Source: Herpetosiphon llansteffanensis (lineage in GTDB: Bacteria; Chloroflexota; Chloroflexia; Chloroflexales; Herpetosiphonaceae). Taken from it: a DNA stretch of 58,806 bases. A program made the translations under genes and the position numbers. The stretch is from NCBI RefSeq assembly GCF_003205875.1, contig NZ_PUBZ01000099.1, positions 1 through 58,806 on the forward strand, written 5' to 3'. The notes beneath the pieces are model-generated. The model was given only the letters and a program-made list of their open reading frames with translations. It searched no databases and was not told the DNA's origin. Below, piece by piece: positions 44,201 to 50,488 of this stretch (position 1 is its first letter; the number at the start of each line of letters is the position of its first letter).

Positions 44201-44707
44201 GCATTAACTCAGTTAAAAGCTCTTCTGGAAAGTAAAAATATAGGAGTTACTATAAAAGGTGCGGAGATTAGTGGTGGCTATAAAGACATTGCCGCTGTTA
44301 CTCTCTTGGTAGATTTTGATAGTGTTGTGGCAGTATTGGGCCCTGAAACGGCTGTGGTTACTAAGACGCTTATGGATGCATTACAGCATATGGCTCTGGC
44401 CCCAAAGGAAAGCATTCCGCCAGGAATTTACTTAATATATAAAGAAATAAAAAAGAATGGTTATGTAAATTCAAGTCTTACCTGGGGTGAATGTAACGAT
44501 TCTCAATGCAACGAAGGGGGACCACCAATTCAAGCAATGATTAATTATCGCGAAGAAATTAACTTATTCGATATATTTTACGAATCTATGCATATGCCTA
44601 TGGAAAGTACTACATCTCATTATATAAAGCAAGGACAAGGACGATCGATGAGATCAATATTTTATGGTGTTGATAGAGCTACAGGTGTATATGATGCAAA
44701 TGAGTAA
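38291..44707 (+). CDS. Giant secreted RHS/YD-repeat protein with variable C-terminal tip
   Basis: A 2138-residue protein. It has a signal peptide (RRWKRLSMLLLACSLAQML then VPSTSAQQ), and an Ig-like domain near residues 65-150 (VGQAVPFTLTLINRSTTEGHN). An SpvB-like segment lies near 340-390 (GFTGAASYSVPIEVPAGAAG and VNLSYSSAASDG). A long series of YD/RHS repeats follows (YDGFGRM, YDALDRL, YDALNRL and many more). The RHS core has YLHGDQLGSVSIVTNASG near 1800 and GLIFMNARYYDPKIGRFISAD near 1860, ending with NRYSYVQNNPLTYTDPTGH near 1950. The last ~185 residues are unlike the rest, encoded by AT-richer DNA, and are of no toxin family I recognise. The repeats should form a hollow shell encapsulating the tip. 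GAGG precedes the start. Confidence 0.92.
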   Translation: MIPSNRRWKRLSMLLLACSLAQMLVPSTSAQQPTVAPQRQAIPLSSTVDYVLPTQQAVELATTNAVAAPGLTFELNLAHQVSVGQAVPFTLTLINRSTTEGHNIVVSLPVPAGVQALSKTNLVDQTQWQWQIKRLKPQSQQTFSGSIRITSRPTHGALLFNPHANASNLPQAATLSAGALIAPQTTAKQVEHWQTQDQMLQSSDQRVSIALPTGAHAAHFSYVPYQTMALNKTSKALQYSEFVPERRGFSSFEIQASQKSFAPVELQFAYSPEELQVLGIQEQSLRLFHYDQASQSWQSLATTIDSVNHVAKATITNDGAFNLSDGSSPSTAYLPTLQGFQGGGFTGAASYSVPIEVPAGAAGHKPVVNLSYSSAASDGSNGTRPLWQASSVGKGWDLGIGGSIGRTTSAGSSDHQWDSFSLVFDGQSSDMVRGQPLDGNYTNLAEANWTWHATDETFVKLRKSASSDTWTAWTKNGTRYEFNQALRWGTNSPANRFETYKWLLTKVVDPSGNAVVYEYHVDTIQAAEPIHPTWFLQNVFWGYDGATPGTGTPRYALAFDMSPRWSAPTENVDLNWEYTSSRVMGKAGTPHEAYRIDKIKVLSMPPDQSNYQLMRAYKLNYAAFANSVSADVSNGQRVLTLANVQRLGKNNEPLPAISFSYGLSQGNALEPTPGWNRLTQVDNGQGGLLTINYEHVWNQGIADYAKYYQNYYRVANVVQADSSNLAYSRDYLSKYSYAYPALNDDNHSAAVIYARYPESGNGDSRFALAHAEKSEFRGHAQVSERIYDGSTATAPLLRTTETWFHQGNGGSAATPCQPAIITPAPGNQYVNVNDSCYLTMRDSESWKGKVSAQETWFNGSRLSRITNNYARITLPFYGNDGNATHATQSNHYKRAGLWRAFNYSAATSESTYEAGTTNARSITTSSTYEATYGNLTAKSVADDTGTVLRKELAWYTTRDDANSYIVDRPWQTATTDGQGRYLMLSANFYDGATTTNVLGTRGLITRQSHYFNVPLQTDLTGTTLYGSDVVYGHDVYGNRTTQASYNLDYSTRINTNGSVNYGVPGKGTAARTSTTEYDSTYHAYPVRETNPLNQSQQAEYDYQMGSVTKVIDLNGNATSATYDGFGRMTNLIKPGDSSSFPTAHIDYYDTYRPILYLVSLREDAGQSAIRPILHFYNGFGQEIQTKAESIDGSQHIVNDTNFDGLGRATSQSEPRYVTDSSNFWGYVPASNPLYQATTTSFDGLNRPLIITSPGNRTVEHHYGVTSSFLYDDVIDQNRHRTQYRYDVFGRLREVNEINGNCATGYWASYACAGAYTTNWSVASNTRYSYDALDRLTTVIDAQNNTSTMRYDSLGRKMRIQDPDMGQYNYSYDAASNLNGQTNAKGQTISFKYDALNRLTSQVLPDGSHNDYFYDFVGQQTAGYNYGKGHRTSMQTVLANGTIPTFQRWEYDARGREIFTGHSTDLTNAHHILTSYDSADRVKTRRYQPIDETVTYNYDAAWRDYSLCTSLGGCYVTGATYDALNQPTRVNYGNGSYNQYRYDDPTRLLETLEIFSAQGTNLYSRNYWYDKAGNLNGIGTWDNATNNQTRQIQYFNYDDQNRLTRAWTTGDSAGAYDQSMSYDSIGNLLSKAGVTYTYPAAGSARPHAATTIGSKNYTYDTNGNLSTTYTGTATNGNGNRYSWDYANRLVQVESYLRAPRSSGSGCDNGEQRVPAALAPEAITPITCPNRIASPNQPSVDTYSVQEQYVYDADGKRAARIANGQTIVYFEGAWEDTLGVNARKLYTFNGSIVAHRDSDNTMSYLHGDQLGSVSIVTNASGLLKHKQEFDPWGNIREGGASSTKINYTGQYRDDTGLIFMNARYYDPKIGRFISADTVVSGSPSGSMNGSGLRSLTTDFTDPAFTMSLNQEQRSTPWFTLSQSQQQDIGTPWGPANPQSLNRYSYVQNNPLTYTDPTGHVKTVIRNATQARRALTQLKALLESKNIGVTIKGAEISGGYKDIAAVTLLVDFDSVVAVLGPETAVVTKTLMDALQHMALAPKESIPPGIYLIYKEIKKNGYVNSSLTWGECNDSQCNEGGPPIQAMINYREEINLFDIFYESMHMPMESTTSHYIKQGQGRSMRSIFYGVDRATGVYDANE
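44155..44704 (+). other. AT-rich RHS C-terminal tip coding segment
   Basis: After DPTGH the base composition shifts to AT-rich with A-ending codons (for example AGTAAAAATATAGGAG). The encoded ~185 residues include ALTQLKALLESKNIGVTIKG, a Cys pair in WGECNDSQCNEGG and HYIKQGQGRSMRSIFYGVD. This is the position of exchangeable toxin tips in polymorphic RHS proteins. No immunity gene of similar composition follows directly. Confidence 0.7.
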
Positions 44708-44729
44708 AATTCTTTAATAGCAATTAATT

Positions 44730-44786
44730 ATGTTAGTCTAAACGTTAGCCCATGCTGGTTCGGATGTTAGTCGGTCGGTCTATGAT
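44730..44786 (+). promoter_or_regulatory. Second copy of the four-element operator with -10 box
   Basis: Elements start at 44730 (ATGTTAGTC), 44742 (ACGTTAGCC), 44752 (ATGCTGGTT) and 44764 (ATGTTAGTC), with the same 12-10-12 spacing as at 38128. TATGAT (44781-44786) lies 17 bases after the last element, as in the first copy. It serves the gene at 44823. Confidence 0.75.
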
Positions 44787-44819
44787 TGCTCCATCAACTA
44801 TTTTATTGATGGAGCAATC
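44784..44819 (+). promoter_or_regulatory. 14-bp inverted repeat covering the Shine-Dalgarno of the gene at 44823
   Basis: GATTGCTCCATCAA (44784-44797), an 8-base loop and TTGATGGAGCAATC (44806-44819) form a perfect hairpin whose right arm contains the GGAG ribosome-binding site 8 bases before the ATG. If transcription starts upstream of 44784, translation would be occluded. If it starts near 44793, as the -10 box predicts, only part of the stem can form in RNA. Confidence 0.65.
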
Positions 44820-44822
44820 GTC

Positions 44823-45290
44823 ATGGCACAAGCAACAAGCACAGCTCTCGCCAGCAAACCCAAAGCGCTGCCAATCGCTGCAATTGTGATGCTGGTTGGA
44901 AGTTTAATTATGGTTGTTGGGCTTTTTCTACCCTATGTTTCGAGCACCGCCGATAGCAGCATTAACGTTAGCGTTATTGATGTGCTCAAAGAAGAGAGCG
45001 ATCTGGTTGAATCAGGAGCCAGAGTGCTCTATAGCCTGATCGCAGGCACAGTTGGCTTAAGCCTTGTCCTTAGTGGCTTGGCCTTCACAGGCAAAAAAGT
45101 TTGGGGTTGGTTGGCAGTTATCCTTAGTTTTATCATTGCTGGCTTCAATGGCTTAATGGCCATGGCTCCCAGTGAAGGCAAATCGATGCAAATTGATAGT
45201 GCTGCAACCGTGATTGCAGGGGCAGCCTTAGTGGTCTTTGTCGCCAGTATCGCCTTCTTACGCCGCAAAAAACCAGTTAATCAAGCTTAA
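44823..45290 (+). CDS. Small membrane protein with four membrane helices
   Basis: A 155-residue protein. Four hydrophobic segments are visible: ALPIAAIVMLVGSLIMVVGL, LYSLIAGTVGLSLVLSGLAF, WLAVILSFIIAGFNGLMAMA and VIAGAALVVFVASIAFL. A ~40-residue polar loop lies after the first (SSTADSSINVSVIDVLKEES), and the C-terminus is basic (RRKKPVNQA). I recognise no family. It follows the RHS gene and has its own copy of the RHS operator, so it is expressed with it. It could aid export or anchoring, or protect against the RHS tip, but composition and control suggest it is not a tip-specific immunity gene. Confidence 0.75.
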   Translation: MAQATSTALASKPKALPIAAIVMLVGSLIMVVGLFLPYVSSTADSSINVSVIDVLKEESDLVESGARVLYSLIAGTVGLSLVLSGLAFTGKKVWGWLAVILSFIIAGFNGLMAMAPSEGKSMQIDSAATVIAGAALVVFVASIAFLRRKKPVNQA

Positions 45291-45318
45291 AAATCTTGCG
45301 CAGCCAAGAAAATCCAGG

Positions 45319-45343
45319 GCGCATGATCAGGTTGATCATGCGC
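45319..45343. terminator. Hairpin between convergent genes
   Basis: GCGCATGATCA, loop GGT, TGATCATGCGC: an 11-bp perfect stem after the membrane protein gene and before the end of the AAA ATPase gene. There is no T-run, so termination is likely but not certain. Confidence 0.65.
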
Positions 45344-45379
45344 TCGTTGCTGGGCCAAATACCCTATAGCCAGCAAAAA

Positions 45380-46612
45380 TTAGGCTTCGTCTTCTGCCGC
45401 TGCTGGCTGCTCGGTCACCATTTGCTCACGCAAAAATGTAGCTTGCTCCAAAATTACCGTATCCATCACTGTTTGATCTTTGGTATCGATCCAACGCATC
45501 AGGGCCGAAACAAATAATTCCTTCAAATAGGCAAATGAAAAGCCTTCAGTAGCCTCTGCTGCCTGTTGAATTCCAGCCTCGGTTAATTGGGTCGAGCTGT
45601 GCAGGGCACTATTCCATTGGTGAATATAGGCCATCCGCTCGGCCAACTCTGGCAAACTAAAGTAATATTTGCGATCAAAGCGGCTTGGGCGGTTCATAAT
45701 CGCTGGGTCAATATCCTCTGGGTGGTTGGTGGTTGCCAACAGCACAATTCCTTGATTCGAGGTAAAACCATCAACTTCGTTCAAGAAGAAGGCGCGATTG
45801 TTATCGTTGATCAATGAATCCAAATCTTCGAGCACCACGATACAGGGAGCACTGCGCCGCGCCCGATCAAACACCGCCCGAATATTGGCATTATTGGTTG
45901 TATATTGGGCATCGAAACTTTTAACATACAAACATGGATAATCTAAGGCATTCAACAACCCTTTGATCATATGCGTTTTGCCGTTGCCAGGCGGGCCGAC
46001 CAAAATAATTCCCCGTTTCCAAGCAATATTGTAGTGGGTATAGGTTTCCTTGGCTTCGAAAAAGCGCTGCAAATCGCGGAAAATATCGTTTTTAAGTGTG
46101 CCAGGCAAAATTAAATTATCAAGTGATGTATTTTTAATCGCATAAAATAATTCTTGGTTCTTTTCCCAACTGCCTTCCTCAAACACCATAATTTCATCGC
46201 GAATTTCGGTGTTCCAAGCAGAAACAGCCTTGAAAAACTCCTCAACTGCCGCTTGCGAAGCGCCAATCAGATATTGAATGGTCATCTGGTTACCATAGGC
46301 ATTCCACGTCATACCAATCAACTCGAACTGCTGGTCATTCCATGTGACGGTTTGCCACGCATTTTCCAAATAGCGGGCAACCGAGCCTTCTTCGCCACGC
46401 ACCCAGCTATAACCAATTTGTGGGTGCGGTTGTTGGAGCACCCGAAGCTCGCAAAAGCCAGCCTCAGCATAAGTGCGCACATCAAAATCGCAATCTTGAG
46501 TTTGGAGAATCGCCTTATCGGGATAATGCGCTGCTAATTGCTGATTGACCAGATAGGTCAACGCTTGGCTGGGCTGCTGTAAGGCATCAATGAAATAGGT
46601 TTCTTGCTGCAC
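45380..46612 (-). CDS. AAA+ ATPase
   Basis: A 410-residue protein. The first ~190 residues are an unassigned alpha/beta domain. The AAA+ core has Walker A GPPGNGKTH, Walker B CIVVLEDLDSL, sensor 1 LLATTNHPEDIDPAI and the arginine finger region MNRPSRFDRKY. This is the single-AAA type related to BCS1/FtsH-like remodelling ATPases. The C-terminus is acidic (QPAAAEDEA). Translation starts at GTG (46610-46612) with AGGAGA 8 bases upstream. No partner gene is obvious. Confidence 0.88.
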   Translation of the reverse strand: MQQETYFIDALQQPSQALTYLVNQQLAAHYPDKAILQTQDCDFDVRTYAEAGFCELRVLQQPHPQIGYSWVRGEEGSVARYLENAWQTVTWNDQQFELIGMTWNAYGNQMTIQYLIGASQAAVEEFFKAVSAWNTEIRDEIMVFEEGSWEKNQELFYAIKNTSLDNLILPGTLKNDIFRDLQRFFEAKETYTHYNIAWKRGIILVGPPGNGKTHMIKGLLNALDYPCLYVKSFDAQYTTNNANIRAVFDRARRSAPCIVVLEDLDSLINDNNRAFFLNEVDGFTSNQGIVLLATTNHPEDIDPAIMNRPSRFDRKYYFSLPELAERMAYIHQWNSALHSSTQLTEAGIQQAAEATEGFSFAYLKELFVSALMRWIDTKDQTVMDTVILEQATFLREQMVTEQPAAAEDEA

Positions 46613-46826
46613 GCGATATTCTCCTGTAGGCTAAAGCTCGCGGTTGGTAGCTCAAGTATAATCACCTCGTTGACAATGGTTGTCACAGCGATTAAATGTG
46701 GCAGTTTTTAGTAGATCTCATTTCATCACCAACAACACTTCAGTATACATAGTATATTATGCACAAATGTGCGACATCAAGCTATTATAATGCCCCAAAA
46801 CAGGCAATGATAGGAGTGTAATCAGT

Positions 46827-48002
46827 ATGTTGCCACGACCTCCAGCTACACCATGGTGGGTTTTCAAGCCAATTGCAGGAATTGATTTAACTGGTGACAG
46901 TACAAAGCTATTTAATGCTCCAATTTTTGGCGATGCCTTAATCATCAATCATGCCGATTTATTGCAACATCTAGACGAAGTTAAGTCAGGTAGTCGCATT
47001 GCTGATCATCAAGGCAGTTATCTTGGTATTCGCCAATCAGGCGTGATTAATACAGAATGGTTTGACGAAGAGCGTTCAAACGAACATTTTATGCTACAAG
47101 TAACAATCCGCCAGCAACAAATAGCTGGATTTTTAAGTATTATGGGATTAATACAGCCAAAAGATGTTTATCGCTGTGGGCTTGCTCATGATTTTTTAGA
47201 ACAAGAAGATCATTTTGTACTCTACAATCCCATCAATCAACAGCGTTTATCATCATGGTCAGGTGGTATTTCATTAGAAACCTTTACTCGTTCAGCCAAC
47301 TATGACATTCTAGAGTGGTCTTATAGTCAATTTGAAGCCAATTGTAGCAACGCTTGTTTAAATAGTCTTTGGCGAAGTATGCATAGCAATGCCCAAAACT
47401 CAGTCCAAATAACTTTGCGCCAAGCAGTTGCTAGGCTTTATAAGTCAATTATGGCTACAACGTATACAGATCAATTGCTTGGCGCAATTACCGCACTTGA
47501 AATTTTGCTAACAAATGATCATAGACGAACACCTTACAAGAAAATCAAAGAACGAGTTCGAACAATACTTGGGATCGAGTTGACAGACCATTATGCACTT
47601 GAAAGAGTCTTTGAGAGCCGCAATAACTATGTTCATCGCGGAACCGATCTAGTTGAGCGAACAATTCCATTGCAGGCTTTAGGTCTTGCGGTTGCAACGC
47701 TATTGCGCTACGCAGATGCATGTATTGGCTATACAACCAAAGATTTACTATTATCTGACATTGATCGGCGATTACAAAAAAATCGCACAAATACATCCCA
47801 ACAAGAACAGCTTCATCATTTAATTGATCAGCCTTACAATATTCCTTTATTTAATTATATTGATCAAACACTCGAATTTGATTGTGAATTTAAAGAGGGT
47901 TTATATGATCGCTCTGACCGAATTTTTGAGACTGAAGATTCATTTGAGAATATTGAGCTAAATCAATGGCTTGATATTTTTAATAAACATACAGACAAAT
48001 AG
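46827..48002 (+). CDS. HEPN-like domain protein, possible defence gene
   Basis: A 391-residue protein encoded by AT-rich DNA unlike its neighbours. The N-terminal half (MLPRPPATPWWVFKPIAGI) is beta-rich and unassigned. The C-terminal half is helical, with TDQLLGAITALEILLTNDH, KKIKERVRTILGI and the motif ESRNNYVHRG, which contains the R-x4-H active site of HEPN ribonucleases, then LGLAVATLLRYADACI. The layout (N-terminal sensor plus C-terminal HEPN) resembles ApeA-type abortive defence proteins, but identity is unproven. TAGGAG lies 8 bases before the start, and a TATAAT box is at 46786-46791. Confidence 0.65.
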   Translation: MLPRPPATPWWVFKPIAGIDLTGDSTKLFNAPIFGDALIINHADLLQHLDEVKSGSRIADHQGSYLGIRQSGVINTEWFDEERSNEHFMLQVTIRQQQIAGFLSIMGLIQPKDVYRCGLAHDFLEQEDHFVLYNPINQQRLSSWSGGISLETFTRSANYDILEWSYSQFEANCSNACLNSLWRSMHSNAQNSVQITLRQAVARLYKSIMATTYTDQLLGAITALEILLTNDHRRTPYKKIKERVRTILGIELTDHYALERVFESRNNYVHRGTDLVERTIPLQALGLAVATLLRYADACIGYTTKDLLLSDIDRRLQKNRTNTSQQEQLHHLIDQPYNIPLFNYIDQTLEFDCEFKEGLYDRSDRIFETEDSFENIELNQWLDIFNKHTDK

Positions 48003-48152
48003 TATATTAACCTATAATACTATTTTATCTGTAGCTATTCGGGTAGTTACATCAAGTAAGGAGCATTGGGCAACAACCATGCAGCAATAGGCAATTAAAC
48101 ATAGCAAACATTGGCTATACTGGCAGCAATGAGTTTATTTGTGGAGCGTGTG

Positions 48153-48557
48153 ATGAATATTAAACGCAATGGCTCGCAGCCCTCAGAGGTTGGCTCGGCA
48201 GATTATTTTAGCGGCACGGTACGAATCGACCCGTTGTTTCAAGCGCCCGAACCTGCACGGGTGCGCGGTGCAAGCGTCACCTTCGAGCCAAACGCTCGTA
48301 CTGCATGGCATACTCATCCGCTTGGGCAAACGTTACTTGTAACTGCTGGTAGTGGCTTAGCCCAACGTTGGGGCGGGCCGATTGAAGTGATTCGGCCAGG
48401 CGATGTGGTTTGGTTTGCACCAGGCGAGAAGCATTGGCATGGCGCTAGCCCAACCACCGCAATGACCCATATCGCCCTCCAAGAGCAGCTTGATGGCGCA
48501 GTTGTTGAATGGCTAGAACATGTCAGCGATGAGCAATATTTGGCTGAGCAAGCCTAA
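48153..48557 (+). CDS. Cupin-domain protein
   Basis: A 134-residue single cupin. Motif 1 is [12 protein letters not shown] with two metal His, and motif 2 is [17 protein letters not shown]. It matches the small DUF-like cupins with a carboxymuconolactone-decarboxylase-associated pattern ([12 protein letters not shown] at the N-terminus). I chose the ATG at 48153 by its GGAG 6 bases upstream; the frame extends 14 codons further. Its stop overlaps that of the converging AraC regulator, a frequent pairing. It may be an oxidoreductase accessory or isomerase; the substrate is unknown. Confidence 0.85.
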   Translation: MNIKRNGSQPSEVGSADYFSGTVRIDPLFQAPEPARVRGASVTFEPNARTAWHTHPLGQTLLVTAGSGLAQRWGGPIEVIRPGDVVWFAPGEKHWHGASPTTAMTHIALQEQLDGAVVEWLEHVSDEQYLAEQA

Positions 48558-49492
48558 ACTTGCGAGCGCCGCAAACGTGCAAGATCATCAGTTGGCGAAC
48601 AACCAAAATAGCGCCGATACTCGCGGCTAAATTGCGAACTGCTTGCATAGCCTACCTGCTGGCCGATTTGGCCAATCTCAAGCGTCGTTGCAACCAACAA
48701 GCGCCGCGCTTCATGCAAACGCAAGGTTTTTTGAAACTGAATTGGGCTGAGCGCGGTAACTGCTTTGAAATGCAGATGAAAAGCTGAAACACTCAGATGA
48801 GCCAAATCGGCCAATTGCTCAACCTGGATTGGTTGGGCAAAATGCTGGCGCAACCAGCTAATTGCCTGCGCCACGGGCGTAACTCGTGAGCTGGTTTGGC
48901 CAATTTGGGCCAAGCGATTGCCAAATGGGCTATGCAACAAGCGAATAATCATCTCATCGATTACCAAAGGAGCGAGTAATTCAGCCTCAGTAGGATACTG
49001 CATAAGCTCAAGCAGACGAATGGCGGCCTGCACCAGTTGACGATTACTGCGCTCGGTGGCAATTGACCGCAGCTCAGTTGGCGCTGGCAGTCCTTGCGGA
49101 TAGACTTTGAGCGCCAATTCGGCCACCCGCTGCACATCAAACTCTAGCTTGAAGCATAAATAAGGCTGAGCAAGACTGGCTTGGGTAATTTGGGCAGCGA
49201 CCGGCAAATCAATCGCCACAACCAACAGATGCGCTGCATCGTAATTGTAGGTCTGATCGCCGAGCACCAGTTGTTTGGCCCCTTGCGCCACAATACAAAC
49301 GCTTGGCTGATAGAGTGCTGGCAGCGAACGTTGATGCGGTTGCGATTCACGGATCGCATAAATCTGCGGCATACAAAAGCCGAAGCGTCCATCGTGCAGC
49401 GCATACTGGGCCAACAATTGGGCCAAAGCGCGGCGTTCTGGATCAAGCAACGGTTCTGGCTCCAACGATCGATCAATCTCAAGCAGCGTCAT
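48554..49492 (-). CDS. AraC-family transcriptional regulator
   Basis: A 312-residue regulator. An N-terminal cupin-like sensing domain of the AraC_N type is followed by two helix-turn-helix motifs ([20 protein letters not shown] and [20 protein letters not shown]). The signature end is [18 protein letters not shown] chose the start at 49492 (MTLLEIDRS) by CGAGGA 8 bases upstream; the open frame begins 25 codons earlier. It converges with the cupin gene and may control it or a target elsewhere. Confidence 0.92.
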   Translation of the reverse strand: MTLLEIDRSLEPEPLLDPERRALAQLLAQYALHDGRFGFCMPQIYAIRESQPHQRSLPALYQPSVCIVAQGAKQLVLGDQTYNYDAAHLLVVAIDLPVAAQITQASLAQPYLCFKLEFDVQRVAELALKVYPQGLPAPTELRSIATERSNRQLVQAAIRLLELMQYPTEAELLAPLVIDEMIIRLLHSPFGNRLAQIGQTSSRVTPVAQAISWLRQHFAQPIQVEQLADLAHLSVSAFHLHFKAVTALSPIQFQKTLRLHEARRLLVATTLEIGQIGQQVGYASSSQFSREYRRYFGCSPTDDLARLRRSQV

Positions 49493-49716
49493 CGCACAAT
49501 CCTCGTAGCACAATCTGGCATTACTATACCAGTTGATCATGCCCAGCAAACCATTATTTCCAATCAAACATTGCTTAGTATAGATTCAGTTTCATCCTTC
49601 ATCCCTCGTTCTTCATACTTCGGTGAGCTGTCATCAAGCTGTAACCCCTGCATCCTCTCAGCGAGCGGGCTTTTTTCTATAATGAAGCCTGATCGCACTT
49701 GCAATGGAGGTTGGTT

Positions 49717-50421
49717 ATGCAGATTGTCTTTTTATTGATGAGCGGCGCGTTATTGCTCTTGGCAGTGCTGCTCTTGTGGTTTGTGCCGCATTTGTTGGGC
49801 CAGCAAGAGCATCGGGCCAAACAAGAAAATCAGCAGCTTAAAGCCTTGTTGAGCGATGTTCTGGGCGAGCAAGAGGTTGTAGCCCGTCGCCAAGCCCAAC
49901 TTGGCTCGTCGCTTGGTCATCTACAAGGCCAGCTCGAAACGCTGCATACCTCGTTTCCAGCAACGGTTGCCAAATTAGCAGCTCAGCCAGCCGACTTTAG
50001 CCGCCCACTAATCGAGCATCTTGATACGCGCTTGAATAGCTTGCACTGCCAACTCGAAGGCTGGATGAACGAACGTCGCCAGCATTCAAAGCAAGTCAGC
50101 CAGCAAGAAAACGAATCATGGGCCTATTTGATGAGTTTATTAGGCACGATGCAAGAGCAACTTGGCGATGTTTCGACCCAGCGGCCTCGTCGCCCATTGC
50201 GCGAACCGCAGCGGGTTGAGTTTGGTTCGTCGGCAGTAGTAGAAGATTTACGTGATGAAGTTGAGAGTTTGCGTGCCATCTCCGAGGAAATTGCTGCTTT
50301 GCAATGGCGTTTACGCCGGACTGTGGCCAGCGCCAGCAAGCCCACTAATCCGAGTAATCAGCAGCAACCAATGAGCCTACTTGGCCCAAATGAGCCAGTG
50401 CGCAGCGTTCGCACCCTCTAA
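49717..50421 (+). CDS. Membrane-anchored coiled-coil protein
   Basis: A 234-residue protein with one N-terminal membrane helix (IVFLLMSGALLLLAVLLLWF) followed by charged, Gln-rich helical sequence likely to be coiled coil (RAKQENQQLKALLSDVLGEQ and VVEDLRDEVESLRAISEEIA). The C-terminus is Pro/Ser/Gln-rich. GGAGG lies 7 bases before the ATG at 49717. I recognise no family. It resembles generic cytoplasm-facing membrane scaffold proteins. It is alone and followed by a terminator shared with the convergent metalloprotease gene. Confidence 0.75.
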   Translation: MQIVFLLMSGALLLLAVLLLWFVPHLLGQQEHRAKQENQQLKALLSDVLGEQEVVARRQAQLGSSLGHLQGQLETLHTSFPATVAKLAAQPADFSRPLIEHLDTRLNSLHCQLEGWMNERRQHSKQVSQQENESWAYLMSLLGTMQEQLGDVSTQRPRRPLREPQRVEFGSSAVVEDLRDEVESLRAISEEIAALQWRLRRTVASASKPTNPSNQQQPMSLLGPNEPVRSVRTL

Positions 50422-50450
50422 ATGATGCGCTCAATCTGCATACAACAATA

Positions 50451-50480
50451 AAGCGCCCATGGTTTTGGCCATGGGCGCTT
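50451..50480. terminator. Bidirectional terminator
   Basis: AAGCGCCCATGG (50451-50462), loop TTTTGG, CCATGGGCGCTT (50469-50480): a 12-bp perfect stem between convergent genes. Confidence 0.82.
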
Positions 50481-50488
50481 GCTCCTGC

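Noticed and set aside
44823..45290. The membrane protein as the immunity protein of the RHS tip
   Set aside because: Its composition matches the chromosome rather than the tip and it has its own activator site. Possible, but not supported enough to annotate.
46761..46772. GCACA/TGTGC inverted repeat as an operator of the HEPN gene
   Set aside because: Too short and with only two central bases; no second copy was found.
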